The position numbers and the translations under genes are program-made. Under the pieces are notes generated by a model. It did not search any database, was not told where the DNA came from, and was given only the letters and a program-made list of their open reading frames with translations. 64,000 bases of DNA from Companilactobacillus zhachilii (GTDB lineage Bacteria; Bacillota; Bacilli; Lactobacillales; Lactobacillaceae), in assembly GCF_003606365.2 (NCBI RefSeq), contig NZ_CP031933.2:1984001-2048000 (forward strand). The letters are read 5' to 3'. Below are positions 1 to 11,569 of this stretch, in pieces; the stretch's first letter is position 1; each line of letters starts with the position of its first letter.

Positions 1-415
1 GAATTGATAACAATTGAAACAACGTATTAATCTTCATAATTTGATTACCAGTGCTGTCGTACAAATCTTGTAACGAAATAAAGTCAGAGATTCTTGTTAA
101 AATTTTTTCAGTTTTAACACCTCGGTAATGCATTGGCATCCCTATCAAATCTCCGTATTCATCAATCAACCCAAAATCTACACCCCATGTATCAACTCCT
201 AAACTAGTAATTTCATACTTTGCTAGTGAATTTTTTAACCCCACTTTTATTTGTGAAAACAATTGGTCAATATCCCAAGATAATTTATCTTCAAAATAAA
301 TTGGATCATTCGCAAATCTGTGTGTTTCAACCAGATTGATTTTTCCATTCTCAAAACAACCAACAATTGCTCGTCCAGATGAAGCTCCAAAATCCATTGC
401 TAAAACATTTGTCAT
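1..415 (-). CDS. rhaB: Rhamnulokinase, N-terminal part (cut by window edge)
   Basis: FGGY-family sugar kinase that phosphorylates L-rhamnulose in rhamnose catabolism in the cytosol. Only the first 138 codons are inside the window. The ATP-binding start reads MDFGASSGRA (residues 7-16) and the segment GVDTWGVDFGLID follows near residue 73; the Ala-Ser-Ser-Gly-Arg form is typical of rhamnulokinases rather than xylulo- or glycerol kinases. The ATG at 413-415 is preceded by a strong GGAGGGAG ribosome site. It is divergent from the DeoR-type regulator at 597, with a catabolite-responsive element and repeated putative operators in the shared upstream region, so repression by CcpA and control by that regulator are likely. 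Gluconokinase or xylulokinase are less likely alternatives. Confidence 0.85.
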   Translation of the reverse strand, partial: MTNVLAMDFGASSGRAIVGCFENGKINLVETHRFANDPIYFEDKLSWDIDQLFSQIKVGLKNSLAKYEITSLGVDTWGVDFGLIDEYGDLIGMPMHYRGVKTEKILTRISDFISLQDLYDSTGNQIMKINTLFQLLSI

Positions 416-467
416 ATTCTCCCTCCATTCCTTGCTTTGAATTTCCATAAAAAATATATCATCATTT

Positions 468-481
468 CGTAAGCGGTTACA
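468..481 (-). promoter_or_regulatory. cre site (CcpA box) upstream of rhaB
   Basis: Read on the minus strand the site is TGTAACCGCTTACG, a near match to the cre consensus TGWAANCGNTNWCA with only the last base off. It lies 53 bases upstream of the rhaB start. A ccpA gene is in this same window at 25.9 kb. Inferred role: carbon catabolite repression of the rhamnose genes. Confidence 0.6.
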
Positions 482-486
482 TGATA

Positions 487-543
487 TGAACGAAGAATGA
501 ATTTTGTTCACCATCATGATGGTTATTTGTTCACTATCGTTCA
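487..543. promoter_or_regulatory. Putative DeoR-family operator region
   Basis: The stretch holds TTTGTTCA at 503-510 and again at 526-533, a third GTTCA at 539-543, an inverted TGAACGA/TCGTTCA pair at 487-493 and 537-543, and a perfect 14-bp palindrome ACCATCATGATGGT at 510-523. Repeats spaced by about two helical turns are common for DeoR/GlpR regulators. It sits between rhaB and the regulator gene, so it probably serves both. Confidence 0.5.
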
Positions 544-596
544 AAAACTTGCTATCCTGTTAGAGGAATTTCTATTTATTTTGAGGAGGAGTTTCT

Positions 597-1376
597 TTGG
601 ATAGACAAGACAGAATCATGCAAATCACCGAAATTGTTCAAAAAAGAAGAAGAGTAAGTACCACTGATTTAGCAAATGAAACATTCTGCAGTATATCGAC
701 CTTAAGAAGGGATTTAATATATTTGGAGAAACAGGGATTAATTAGACGAGAGCGAGGTGAAGTTATTCTAAATACCTTTAATACTGCCGAACAAAATATT
801 TGGTTACGCGAAAAGCAACATTTAGACGAAAAAAAATCCCTAGCTAAAATTGCTAGAGATTTCATCGGTCCTGGTATGTGTATTTATTTAGATTCAAGTT
901 CGACTGTGTTTCAACTTTGCAAGTATATCAAAAATATCGACAACTTAATTGTCGTAACCAATAGTCTAAATGTAGCTAATACCTTGGCTGCCAATGGCAA
1001 CGATACCATTAGAACTTTCATTACCAGCGGCGAAATTCAACATAATTCTTGTTCCGTTTTAAATAGTGAGTTTGAAAACCCCATCATTAATTATTTCAAT
1101 ATTGATTTGGCCTTCTGTTCCGCAAGTGGAATTGATCAGACTAGCGTTTACGAATCAAATATGAATCAAGCATTTTCGAAAAAAAGTATTATAGATAAAT
1201 CTAAGGAGACAATTCTCTTGGTTGATAAATCTAAATTTTTCAAAACTAGTTTTTTTAAAATGAATACATTGACTAAATATAAAGTTATTATTTCGGACGC
1301 TCTACCAGTTGATCCTATTTCCCAAACAGTCAAAGAGAACGATATCGAATGGATATCTTCCAATTATTTACATTAA
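597..1376 (+). CDS. DeoR/GlpR-family transcriptional regulator
   Basis: Cytosolic sugar-phosphate responsive repressor of 259 residues, the usual length of the family. Residues 1-57 form the DeoR winged helix-turn-helix (MDRQDRIMQITEIVQ, then RVSTTDLANET and the recognition helix STLRRDLIYLE). Residues 75-235 are the DeoRC sensor domain with the phosphosugar-binding pattern VVTNSLNVANTL and the acidic IDLAFCSASGID segment. The start is TTG at 597, chosen because GAGGAGG lies at 583-589 and no ATG has a ribosome site. It is divergent from rhaB, so it is inferred to regulate a rhamnose operon; the family assignment is firm, the ligand is not shown. A strong terminator follows at 1419-1459. Confidence 0.88.
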   Translation: MDRQDRIMQITEIVQKRRRVSTTDLANETFCSISTLRRDLIYLEKQGLIRRERGEVILNTFNTAEQNIWLREKQHLDEKKSLAKIARDFIGPGMCIYLDSSSTVFQLCKYIKNIDNLIVVTNSLNVANTLAANGNDTIRTFITSGEIQHNSCSVLNSEFENPIINYFNIDLAFCSASGIDQTSVYESNMNQAFSKKSIIDKSKETILLVDKSKFFKTSFFKMNTLTKYKVIISDALPVDPISQTVKENDIEWISSNYLH

Positions 1377-1382
1377 GCAACA

Positions 1383-1407
1383 TTGGTTCGACCCCGACCA
1401 CCAGTAT
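1383..1407 (+). other. tRNA-Leu 3'-end-like fragment
   Basis: The segment beginning TTGGTTCGACCCCGACCAC closely matches the T-arm and 3' acceptor of the tRNA-Leu(CAA) gene at 3936-4019 (read on its own strand TCGGTTCGACCCCGATCAC), with similarity running on through the GTATTA that follows the tRNA. The two copies are inverted relative to each other. It may be the trace of a past integration or rearrangement at the tRNA-Leu gene. Confidence 0.45.
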
Positions 1408-1418
1408 TAATAATAAAC

Positions 1419-1459
1419 AAATGAGAGTAGTAATCCGTTTTAGGTTACTACTCTCATTT
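1419..1459 (+). terminator. Intrinsic terminator after the DeoR-type gene
   Basis: A perfect 15-bp stem (AAATGAGAGTAGTAA at 1419-1433 with its complement at 1445-1459) and an 11-base loop are followed by TTGTTTT. Because the arms end in A and T runs it could work in both directions. Confidence 0.85.
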
Positions 1460-1503
1460 GTTTTAAACGAAAAAATTTTCTTAAAAATATGATTTATTTA
1501 CCT

Positions 1504-1632
1504 TCACTTGTTATTAAGCCACCATGCGATTAACCCAATCACCAATACCCACGCCATAATATCCTTTAATTTAGGTTTAGTCGTTTCAATTGTTAACTTT
1601 GAATTTTTAGTTTTGAAAAGTGTCTTTTCCAT
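1504..1632 (-). CDS. Small membrane protein, 42 aa
   Basis: A 42-codon frame starting at the ATG 1630-1632, preceded by AAAGGGAG at ideal spacing. The product starts MEKTLFKTKNSKL, is basic in its first half and ends in one hydrophobic segment (IMAWVLVIGLIAWWL, about residues 25-39) followed by NNK. It is a plausible single-pass membrane peptide of unknown function. I do not recognise the family. The ribosome site and the clean transmembrane segment support it; the short length is the main doubt. Confidence 0.5.
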   Translation of the reverse strand: MEKTLFKTKNSKLTIETTKPKLKDIMAWVLVIGLIAWWLNNK

Positions 1633-1733
1633 AAGATACTCCCTTTAACTTTATTCGATTTCACGATTAAGTATATAATAATTTTCAAAAAAAAGTGGGC
1701 TAATATTTCTAAAAAAAATCAATATTTTCTTTA

Positions 1734-1775
1734 CAAAAAAACAGCAAATACTCAAATCCCCTAAGTATTTACTGT
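1734..1775 (-). terminator. Terminator of the GNAT gene
   Basis: On the minus strand a 12-bp stem with one mismatch (1764-1775 with 1741-1752) is followed by seven T residues (1740-1734). It lies directly downstream of the acetyltransferase stop. Confidence 0.8.
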
Positions 1776-1779
1776 TAAT

Positions 1780-2346
1780 TTATTTTGTTAAATCATATTG
1801 CATATGATCGTACAAATGACTACCAATATAAAGTTGACCTACTTTTTTAAAACCAGTCTTAACGTAGACATGTTTAGCAGGTTCATTATTTACATCAACG
1901 TTTAAACTCAAAATCTTTTCTCCACGATCTCGAATTACGTCAATAAAGTGTTCCATCGTTTTAGTACCAATCCCCTTGCCTTGGAATTCAGGAGCAACAG
2001 CAAATGAATCTAAATACCATTCACCAGGCCAAGCTTCTTTATCTCCAAACAAGTTCTTTTCTTTGATACCATAATTATGCATAATTTTGATCAATGGTTC
2101 ATCGATCGTATCCTCTAATTCTTCTGGATAACCAACCATAATGGCTGCAATTTTACCATCAATCTCATTTACAAGAATATTTCCAAGGCCATAACGATAA
2201 CCCGGTTGGAAGAAACCTTCCTTAATAACCTGAGCCATCTTTTCGTCGCCAACTTCTTTAAAAACATCTAATTCCATCTCATCGAAGATTTGGAACAAAA
2301 TTGGCAATATCTGATCTGCATCTTCTTCTTTTGCATTTCTAAACAT
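1780..2346 (-). CDS. GNAT-family N-acetyltransferase
   Basis: Predicted acetyl-CoA dependent N-acetyltransferase of 188 residues, a normal size for the family. The N-terminal FRNAKEEDADQILPILFQIF is the usual GNAT first strand and helix; the acetyl-CoA pyrophosphate loop is visible as PEFQGKGIGTKTM (about residues 119-131); the C-terminal NEPAKHVYVKTGFKKVG is the typical last helix and strand. The substrate cannot be read from the sequence. It stands alone between a terminator and the TetR-type gene. The ATG at 2344-2346 is preceded by a GAGGTGAAAA ribosome site. Confidence 0.85.
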   Translation of the reverse strand: MFRNAKEEDADQILPILFQIFDEMELDVFKEVGDEKMAQVIKEGFFQPGYRYGLGNILVNEIDGKIAAIMVGYPEELEDTIDEPLIKIMHNYGIKEKNLFGDKEAWPGEWYLDSFAVAPEFQGKGIGTKTMEHFIDVIRDRGEKILSLNVDVNNEPAKHVYVKTGFKKVGQLYIGSHLYDHMQYDLTK

Positions 2347-2503
2347 TTTTTCACCTCAATTATATATAATACAGTATTTAATAAATTTCTCAAATATAGG
2401 ATGGAAATAGAAAAAGGCATCCCAATTTTGAGATACCCACTTTTGATTAAGGGAAGAAATTATTGTCCGTAATTCTCCTCTTTATGTTATTTTTTTGTTG
2501 TTC

Positions 2504-2998
2504 TTACTCAAAAGTTTTTCTATGGTAATCTAATACTCTCTTACGTATACCTTCACATTCTGAAGTGAGTTCTTCTTGAAACCATTCTTGCAGTACTCCG
2601 ATATACATGGTAATCAAATTTACTCTAACTATTGCAGTGCATCCGTTCAAGTATCTTAATAACAAATTGTTCATTAATTCAATAACAGTTTCATATCTTA
2701 ATGTTTGGAGAGTTTGATAATACAAATTTAAGCAAAAACTTTTGTTGGTGGAGACAAAATCAAAGAAATGATTGATCAAATCTTCAATTGTGGAACAATC
2801 TCTAATAATCTTTTTAAACATCACTTCTTCAAATAATACCGTATAAAGATCATCCAATGAGTTGAACATATCACGGATACTATTTGAATCTAACTCGGAA
2901 ATCTTAGCCAGTTCGATAAACGTTAAACGGTGGTCAACTACTGTTGTCGCAAATTCGTTATGTATAGATCGAATTACACTATCTATGGTTTCCTCCAT
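2504..2998 (-). CDS. TetR/AcrR-type transcriptional regulator
   Basis: Putative DNA-binding regulator of 164 residues. The first 50 residues (VIRSIHNEFATTVVDHRLTFIELAKISELDSNSIRDMF) have the TetR helix-turn-helix layout, and the rest is a helical ligand-binding domain with the short EEVMFKKIIRDC bridge. I chose the ATG at 2996-2998 because GGAGAAA precedes it at good spacing; a start at 3013 would add five residues but has no ribosome site. An inverted repeat at 3018-3069 overlaps its promoter and suggests autoregulation. The first domain is less canonical than in well-known TetR members, so the assignment is probable rather than certain. Confidence 0.65.
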   Translation of the reverse strand: MEETIDSVIRSIHNEFATTVVDHRLTFIELAKISELDSNSIRDMFNSLDDLYTVLFEEVMFKKIIRDCSTIEDLINHFFDFVSTNKSFCLNLYYQTLQTLRYETVIELMNNLLLRYLNGCTAIVRVNLITMYIGVLQEWFQEELTSECEGIRKRVLDYHRKTFE

Positions 2999-3017
2999 AA
3001 TGTTTTTCTCCATTTAT

Positions 3018-3069
3018 TTTTGCACTAAAGAAAAAATATGATAATCGGTACTATTTCTTTGGTGCAAAA
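3018..3069. promoter_or_regulatory. Inverted-repeat operator overlapping the TetR-type promoter
   Basis: TTTTGCACTAAAGAAA (3018-3033) and TTTCTTTGGTGCAAAA (3054-3069) are complementary at 15 of 16 positions and 20 bases apart. A minus-strand promoter sits inside: -35 TTGCAC at 3062-3067 and -10 TATCAT at 3038-3043, spaced 18. Probably the binding site of the regulator at 2504-2998. Confidence 0.55.
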
Positions 3070-3222
3070 TTATAGTAACAAATGCATATGAAATTAGATA
3101 GTCTTTTTTGAAGATTTTTTAATTTACTTTATTATTAAAAAACGATTATTCCATAAATATAAAGTTTAATTTTATCAATATTTAGTTATGCACTTTCCTA
3201 GTAGTTTAAAGATACATGGAAT

Positions 3223-3228
3223 TATAAT
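3223..3228 (+). promoter_or_regulatory. -10 box of the secreted-protein gene
   Basis: A perfect TATAAT lies 30 bases before the start codon at 3258. No convincing -35 is visible. Confidence 0.4.
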
Positions 3229-3257
3229 TAACTAGTCAACTTTGAGGAGGTTTTTAA

Positions 3258-3743
3258 ATGAATCGCAAAAGAATTGCTTTATTAACTGGTCTAACGATTT
3301 TAATGACTGCTGCCGTCAATACAACTAATCCTTTACGAAATGCTCTAAAAAACGATGCTGAAGCCGCACGAATCAAAACAAATTTAAAACCTAATTCTAA
3401 ATATCCAGATATAGCAAATAAACTTGATTTAACGTCAATGGAACAATATAGTAGCGTCCATCTGTTTATGAACGTAACCTTAAAAGATTTTTACGTTAAA
3501 GAATCGACTATTGATAACTATGGCCAGTATCATCTCCTACTAGCCCCTATTAAGACGAGTGATCAATATTTCTTAGTTGTTACCAAATCTAAGGCCGCTA
3601 TAAAAAAGGGCCATAAAATCACTGTACAGGGATTTCTAAATGGTAAAACAAAAATTGATGATACTCAATTAAATGCTGGTATAAATTCAAAATACTCTAA
3701 TAAAAAAGTTGTTTCTATTTTAGCTGATAATATTGAAATTTGA
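3258..3743 (+). CDS. Secreted hypothetical protein, 161 aa
   Basis: A 161-residue protein with an N-terminal signal-like segment (MNRKRIALLTGLTILMTAAV, basic start then a hydrophobic run), so it is probably exported or membrane-anchored. The mature part alternates short beta-like stretches (YHLLLAPIKTSDQYFLVVT, KITVQGFLNGKTKI, KVVSILADNIEI), which suggests a small beta-barrel or OB-like fold, but this is only a guess from pattern. The start is supported by GAGGAGG at 3243-3249. No operon partner; the gene is divergent from the TetR-type regulator, which may control it through the operator at 3018-3069. I do not recognise the family. Confidence 0.7.
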   Translation: MNRKRIALLTGLTILMTAAVNTTNPLRNALKNDAEAARIKTNLKPNSKYPDIANKLDLTSMEQYSSVHLFMNVTLKDFYVKESTIDNYGQYHLLLAPIKTSDQYFLVVTKSKAAIKKGHKITVQGFLNGKTKIDDTQLNAGINSKYSNKKVVSILADNIEI

Positions 3744-3853
3744 TTGTATTCGAGACCATGAAGATGGATTGGTCAATGAAGACCCTAAAAAGGTGCCCGA
3801 AAAGTGCCCTAAAAAGCAATTTCTCTTCACAAATAGTGATAACTTGGATAAAT

Positions 3854-3889
3854 AAAAAAAGCCCTGAACATTGTTAGATCAACATTCAG
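3854..3889 (-). terminator. Terminator of the rRNA-tRNA operon
   Basis: On the minus strand an imperfect hairpin (3880-3889 with 3864-3873, two-base internal loop, six-base apical loop) is followed by GGGC and seven T residues (3860-3854). It lies just past the last tRNA gene of the cluster. An additional AT-rich hairpin at 3911-3928 lies between. Confidence 0.7.
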
Positions 3890-3935
3890 AACTAATCGAT
3901 AACTTGTTTTTATATAGTTTAACTATATCTTTTAA

Positions 3936-4019
3936 TACCGGTGATCGGGGTCGAACCGATACTCCCTACTGGGAACAGGATTTTGAATCCTGCGCGTCTG
4001 CCAATTCCGCCACACCGGC
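3936..4019 (-). tRNA. tRNA-Leu (CAA)
   Basis: 84-nt cloverleaf with a long variable arm; the anticodon loop TTCAAAA gives CAA, reading UUG. Acceptor GCCGGTG/CACCGGT, discriminator A, no encoded CCA. Last gene of the cluster. Confidence 0.97.
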
Positions 4020-4061
4020 ATGATTGCGAAACCTCATGCCTGACTACTTAAGCATAACCAA

Positions 4062-4132
<71 letters not shown>

Positions 4133-4152
4133 ATATTCAATTATTACAGCAA

Positions 4153-4224
4153 TTGGGTTAGCTGGATTCGAACCAGCGCATGATGGAGTCAAAGTCCATT
4201 GCCTTACCGCTTGGCTATAACCCA
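4153..4224 (-). tRNA. tRNA-Gln (TTG)
   Basis: 72-nt cloverleaf, anticodon loop CTTTGAC gives UUG. Starts TGGGTTA with U1-A72, as usual for glutamine tRNAs. Confidence 0.97.
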
Positions 4225-4232
4225 ATAAAAAG

Positions 4233-4306
4233 GGCGGTATGTGGGAGTCGAACCCACGTGTGCCGGTGCCACAAACCGGTGTGTTAACCACTTCACCAAT
4301 ACCGCC
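4233..4306 (-). tRNA. tRNA-His (GTG)
   Basis: 74-nt cloverleaf, anticodon loop TTGTGGC gives GUG. The acceptor has eight pairs with an encoded extra 5' G opposite C73, the histidine identity element. Confidence 0.97.
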
Positions 4307-4323
4307 ATGATAAAAGGTAGAAA

Positions 4324-4394
4324 CAGGGATAGTAGGAATTGAACCCACACTGACGGTTTTGGAGACCGTAGTTCTACCTTTAAACTATATCCCT
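4324..4394 (-). tRNA. tRNA-Trp (CCA)
   Basis: 71-nt cloverleaf, anticodon loop CTCCAAA gives CCA. Acceptor AGGGATA/TATCCCT, discriminator G. Confidence 0.97.
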
Positions 4395-4400
4395 AAACTA

Positions 4401-4483
4401 TGGAGGGGAGTGGATTCGAACCACCGAACCCGAAGGAGCGGATTTACAGTCCGCCGCGTTTAGCCAGACTTCGCTACCCCTCC
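4401..4483 (-). tRNA. tRNA-Tyr (GTA)
   Basis: 83-nt cloverleaf with a long variable arm, anticodon loop CTGTAAA gives GUA. Acceptor GGAGGGG/CCCCTCC, discriminator A. Confidence 0.97.
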
Positions 4484-4487
4484 AAAA

Positions 4488-4560
4488 TGGCGCGGGACGG
4501 AATCGAACCGCCGACACATGGAGCTTCAATCCATTGCTCTACCAACTGAGCTACCGAGCC
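4488..4560 (-). tRNA. tRNA-Phe (GAA), acceptor stem mismatch
   Basis: 73-nt cloverleaf, anticodon loop TTGAAGC gives GAA. The acceptor 5' strand GGCTCGG faces CCGCGCC, leaving a U4-C69 mismatch where a U-A pair would be expected. This is the only tRNA-Phe gene in the window. Confidence 0.95.
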
Positions 4561-4566
4561 ATTTAA

Positions 4567-4640
4567 CGGTCCCTGCGGGAATCGAACCCGCGATCTCCTG
4601 CGTGACAGGCAGGCGTCCTAACCAACTAGACCAAGGAACC
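4567..4640 (-). tRNA. tRNA-Asp (GTC), copy 1
   Basis: 74-nt cloverleaf, anticodon loop CTGTCAC gives GUC. Identical to the copy at 5291-5364; both are part of a duplicated Asp-fMet segment. Confidence 0.97.
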
Positions 4641-4662
4641 AAATTTAATTATTTAGAGCTAA

Positions 4663-4736
<74 letters not shown>

Positions 4737-4768
4737 ATAATAAAAAGTAAATCAACTGACACCCACTA

Positions 4769-4858
4769 AGGAGGATGTGGGATTCGAACCCACGCGCCGC
4801 TTTCGCGACCTGACGGTTTTCAAGACCGTTCCCTTAAGCCGGACTTGGGTAATCCTCC
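4769..4858 (-). tRNA. tRNA-Ser (TGA)
   Basis: 90-nt cloverleaf with long variable arm, anticodon loop CTTGAAA gives UGA. Acceptor GGAGGAT/ATCCTCC; the discriminator reads U rather than the G seen in the second serine tRNA of this cluster. Confidence 0.97.
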
Positions 4859-4906
4859 ATTGCTTAAAAAGTTAATCTATAATACTAAATGACGCATACA
4901 CGTCAA

Positions 4907-4978
4907 TGACCCCTACGGGATTTGAACCCATGTTACTGCCGTGAAAGGGCAGTGTCTTAACCACTTGACCAAGGGGTC
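4907..4978 (-). tRNA. tRNA-Glu (TTC)
   Basis: 72-nt cloverleaf, anticodon loop CTTTCAC gives UUC. Starts GACCCCTTGG, discriminator A. Confidence 0.97.
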
Positions 4979-4986
4979 ATATTTAA

Positions 4987-5074
4987 CGGAGAAGGAGGGA
5001 TTTGAACCCTCGCGCCGCTTACGCGACCTACACCCTTAGCAGGGGCGCCTCTTCAGCCACTTGAGTACTTCTCC
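4987..5074 (-). tRNA. tRNA-Ser (GCT)
   Basis: 88-nt cloverleaf with long variable arm, anticodon loop CTGCTAA gives GCU. Acceptor GGAGAAG/CTTCTCC, discriminator G. Confidence 0.97.
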
Positions 5075-5082
5075 AGATATAG

Positions 5083-5157
<75 letters not shown>

Positions 5158-5170
5158 ATAAAAGTGGCAA

Positions 5171-5241
5171 AGCGGGTGACGAGAATCGAACTCGCGACAA
5201 CAGCTTGGAAGGCTGTGGTTTTACCACTAAACTACACCCGC
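5171..5241 (-). tRNA. tRNA-Gly (TCC)
   Basis: 71-nt cloverleaf, anticodon loop CTTCCAA gives UCC. Acceptor GCGGGTG/CACCCGC, discriminator U. Confidence 0.97.
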
Positions 5242-5290
5242 ATCTTACCTTGCGACTACTTCTACCTTAGCAAACATATCGATTTGCTAA

Positions 5291-5364
5291 CGGTCCCTGC
5301 GGGAATCGAACCCGCGATCTCCTGCGTGACAGGCAGGCGTCCTAACCAACTAGACCAAGGAACC
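5291..5364 (-). tRNA. tRNA-Asp (GTC), copy 2
   Basis: Identical to the gene at 4567-4640, anticodon GUC. Part of the repeated Asp-fMet unit 724 bases away. Confidence 0.97.
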
Positions 5365-5386
5365 AAATTTAATTATTTGAAACTAA

Positions 5387-5460
<74 letters not shown>

Positions 5461-5495
5461 ATAATATTAATAAAATGCAAGGTCCGTACTGAAGA

Positions 5496-5569
5496 TGGAC
5501 CTTGTAGGACTCGAACCTACGACCGAACGGTTATGAGCCGTTTGCTCTAACCAACTGAGCTAAAGGTCC
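5496..5569 (-). tRNA. tRNA-Ile2 (CAT, lysidine type)
   Basis: 74-nt cloverleaf, anticodon loop CTCATAA gives CAU. The body GGACCTTTAGCTCAGTTGG matches the Gram-positive minor isoleucine tRNA, whose C34 is converted to lysidine by TilS to read AUA. The true elongator Met tRNA is the next gene, which supports this reading. Confidence 0.9.
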
Positions 5570-5577
5570 GGAATGAA

Positions 5578-5651
5578 TAGCGGCGAAGGGGATCGAACCC
5601 CCGACCTCCCGGGTATGAACCGGACGCTCTAGCCAGCTGAGCTACACCGCC
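5578..5651 (-). tRNA. Elongator tRNA-Met (CAT)
   Basis: 74-nt cloverleaf, anticodon loop TTCATAC gives CAU. GGCGGTGTAGCTCAGCTGG with a G1-U72 end is the usual Bacilli elongator methionine tRNA. Confidence 0.95.
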
Positions 5652-5692
5652 AAAAACTATGTTACATTGAAACTGACAATTAATATTGTCTA

Positions 5693-5766
5693 TCGGGAAG
5701 ACAGGATTCGAACCTGCGACCCCCTGGTCCCAAACCAGGTGCTCTACCAAGCTGAGCCACTTCCCG
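5693..5766 (-). tRNA. tRNA-Pro (TGG)
   Basis: 74-nt cloverleaf, anticodon loop TTTGGGA gives UGG. Acceptor CGGGAAG/CTTCCCG, discriminator A. Confidence 0.97.
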
Positions 5767-5779
5767 AAAATAAAACTAA

Positions 5780-5853
5780 TGCACCTAGTAGGAGTCGAAC
5801 CTACAACCTTCTGATTCGTAGTCAGACACTCTATCCAATTGCGCTATAGGTGC
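5780..5853 (-). tRNA. tRNA-Arg (ACG)
   Basis: 74-nt cloverleaf, anticodon loop CTACGAA gives ACG, the A34 expected to become inosine by TadA. Acceptor GCACCTA/TAGGTGC. Confidence 0.97.
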
Positions 5854-5866
5854 ATATTCATTATAG

Positions 5867-5952
5867 TGCCGAGGACCGGAATCGAACCGGTACGGTAATT
5901 ACTTACCGCAGGATTTTAAGTCCTGTGCGTCTGCCAGTTCCGCCACCCCGGC
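5867..5952 (-). tRNA. tRNA-Leu (TAA)
   Basis: 86-nt cloverleaf with long variable arm, anticodon loop CTTAAAA gives UAA. Acceptor GCCGGGG/CCTCGGC. Confidence 0.97.
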
Positions 5953-5966
5953 GTTACTATAATGAA

Positions 5967-6038
5967 AGCGGAAGACGGGATTCGAACCCGCGACCCCCAC
6001 CATGGCAAGGTGATGTTCTACCACTGAACTACTTCCGC
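5967..6038 (-). tRNA. tRNA-Gly (GCC)
   Basis: 72-nt cloverleaf, anticodon loop TTGCCAT gives GCC. Acceptor GCGGAAG/CTTCCGC, discriminator U. Confidence 0.97.
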
Positions 6039-6042
6039 ATTA

Positions 6043-6115
6043 TGCCGACTAGAGGATTCGAACCTCCGACCCCCTGTTTACAAGACAGGTGCTCTGCCAA
6101 CTGAGCTAAGTCGGC
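6043..6115 (-). tRNA. tRNA-Thr (TGT)
   Basis: 73-nt cloverleaf, anticodon loop CTTGTAA gives UGU. Acceptor GCCGACT/AGTCGGC. Confidence 0.97.
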
Positions 6116-6175
6116 ATAAAACGATACTTTCATATTTTACTAAATGAAACTCAATATTGCAACAACAATATTGAA

Positions 6176-6258
6176 TACGGGTGAAAGGACTTGAACCTTC
6201 ATGTCCACTGGACACTAGAACCTAAATCTAGCGCGTCTGCCAATTCCGCCACACCCGC
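6176..6258 (-). tRNA. tRNA-Leu (TAG)
   Basis: 83-nt cloverleaf with long variable arm, anticodon loop TTTAGGT gives UAG. Acceptor GCGGGTG/CACCCGT with a G1-U72 pair. Confidence 0.97.
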
Positions 6259-6281
6259 ATGATGTGTATATATGTTGCAAA

Positions 6282-6354
6282 TGAGCCGTGACAGGTTCGA
6301 ACTGTCGACCCTCTGATTAAAAGTCAGATGCTCTACCGACTGAGCTAACGGCTC
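6282..6354 (-). tRNA. tRNA-Lys (TTT)
   Basis: 73-nt cloverleaf, anticodon loop CTTTTAA gives UUU. Acceptor GAGCCGT/ACGGCTC. Confidence 0.97.
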
Positions 6355-6360
6355 ATGATA

Positions 6361-6433
6361 TGGAGGATACAGGGATCGAACCTGTGACCTCCTGCTTGTA
6401 AGGCAGATGCTCTCCCAGCTGAGCTAATCCTCC
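6361..6433 (-). tRNA. tRNA-Val (TAC)
   Basis: 73-nt cloverleaf, anticodon loop CTTACAA gives UAC. First tRNA after the 5S gene, about 11 bases away. Confidence 0.97.
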
Positions 6434-6444
6434 ATCATGAGACA

Positions 6445-6561
6445 GCGTAGCGACTCTCTATCCTCGCGGGTAGTTTCCCACCAACTACTTTCGACGCGGA
6501 GAAGCTTAACTTCTGTGTTCGGCATGGGAACAGGTGTATCCTTCTCACTATCGTCACTACA
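6445..6561 (-). rRNA. rrf: 5S ribosomal RNA
   Basis: About 117 nt. The minus strand contains the conserved ACACCTGTTCCCATGCCGAA and CGCGAGGATAG segments, and the ends TGTAGTGAC / GTCGCTACG pair as helix I. Ends are set by that pairing and may be off by a few bases. Confidence 0.95.
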
Positions 6562-6647
6562 CTGTATGATACTCGTACCTTCAAAACTAGATATTAAGTT
6601 AATGAATTAAATCTGAATCACTTCAAACTGCTGTAAACTCTTACTCG

Positions 6648-9563
<2,916 letters not shown>

Positions 9564-9724
9564 TGACAAAATATGAAATTAATCATTTTTATCGCGCAGT
9601 TTTCGGTGTTTCTTTAATTCATTAATTCTTAATATCCAGTTTTCAAGGTACGAGTTTTTTGAGGGTAGACCCCTCAAAACTAAACAAAGTTTTAACAATT
9701 GTGTATTTCCGTTGATGCATAAGC

Positions 9725-11303
<1,579 letters not shown>

Positions 11304-11459
11304 AAAAGTTTGTGACTCATAAAAAATTATACTAGCGAATTGACTTCGTTGTAAATCCAACAAATAAATGTTGGCCTACACAATTTAGTGTTAAAACTTT
11401 GTTCAGTTTTCAAAGGTCTACCAGCTGATTAAGCGCTTACGCTCATCAGCGACTTAATT

Positions 11460-11488
11460 ATTTTATCAAGCTGACAAATGAATGTCAA
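11460..11488 (-). promoter_or_regulatory. rRNA promoter P2
   Basis: Minus strand: -35 TTGACA (11488-11483), 17-base spacer, -10 TAAAAT (11465-11460). The upstream motif AAGTTCTTGAC is shared with P1. Confidence 0.8.
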
Positions 11489-11569
11489 GAACTTTTTAAA
11501 ATAATTTTTCTAACAAATTATCAATGAAATGATGATTTGTTAGAAGTTATCTCAACAGACAACTTAATT

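Noticed and set aside
3757..3855. Open tail of about 33 codons ending NSDNLDK after the secreted-protein gene, considered as an integrase remnant next to tRNA-Leu
   Set aside because: No recognisable recombinase motif and no start; similarity to integrase C-termini could not be shown from the sequence alone.
1383..4019. A currently excisable island between the tRNA-Leu fragment and the tRNA-Leu gene
   Set aside because: The two copies are inverted, whereas att sites of an integrated element must be direct repeats.
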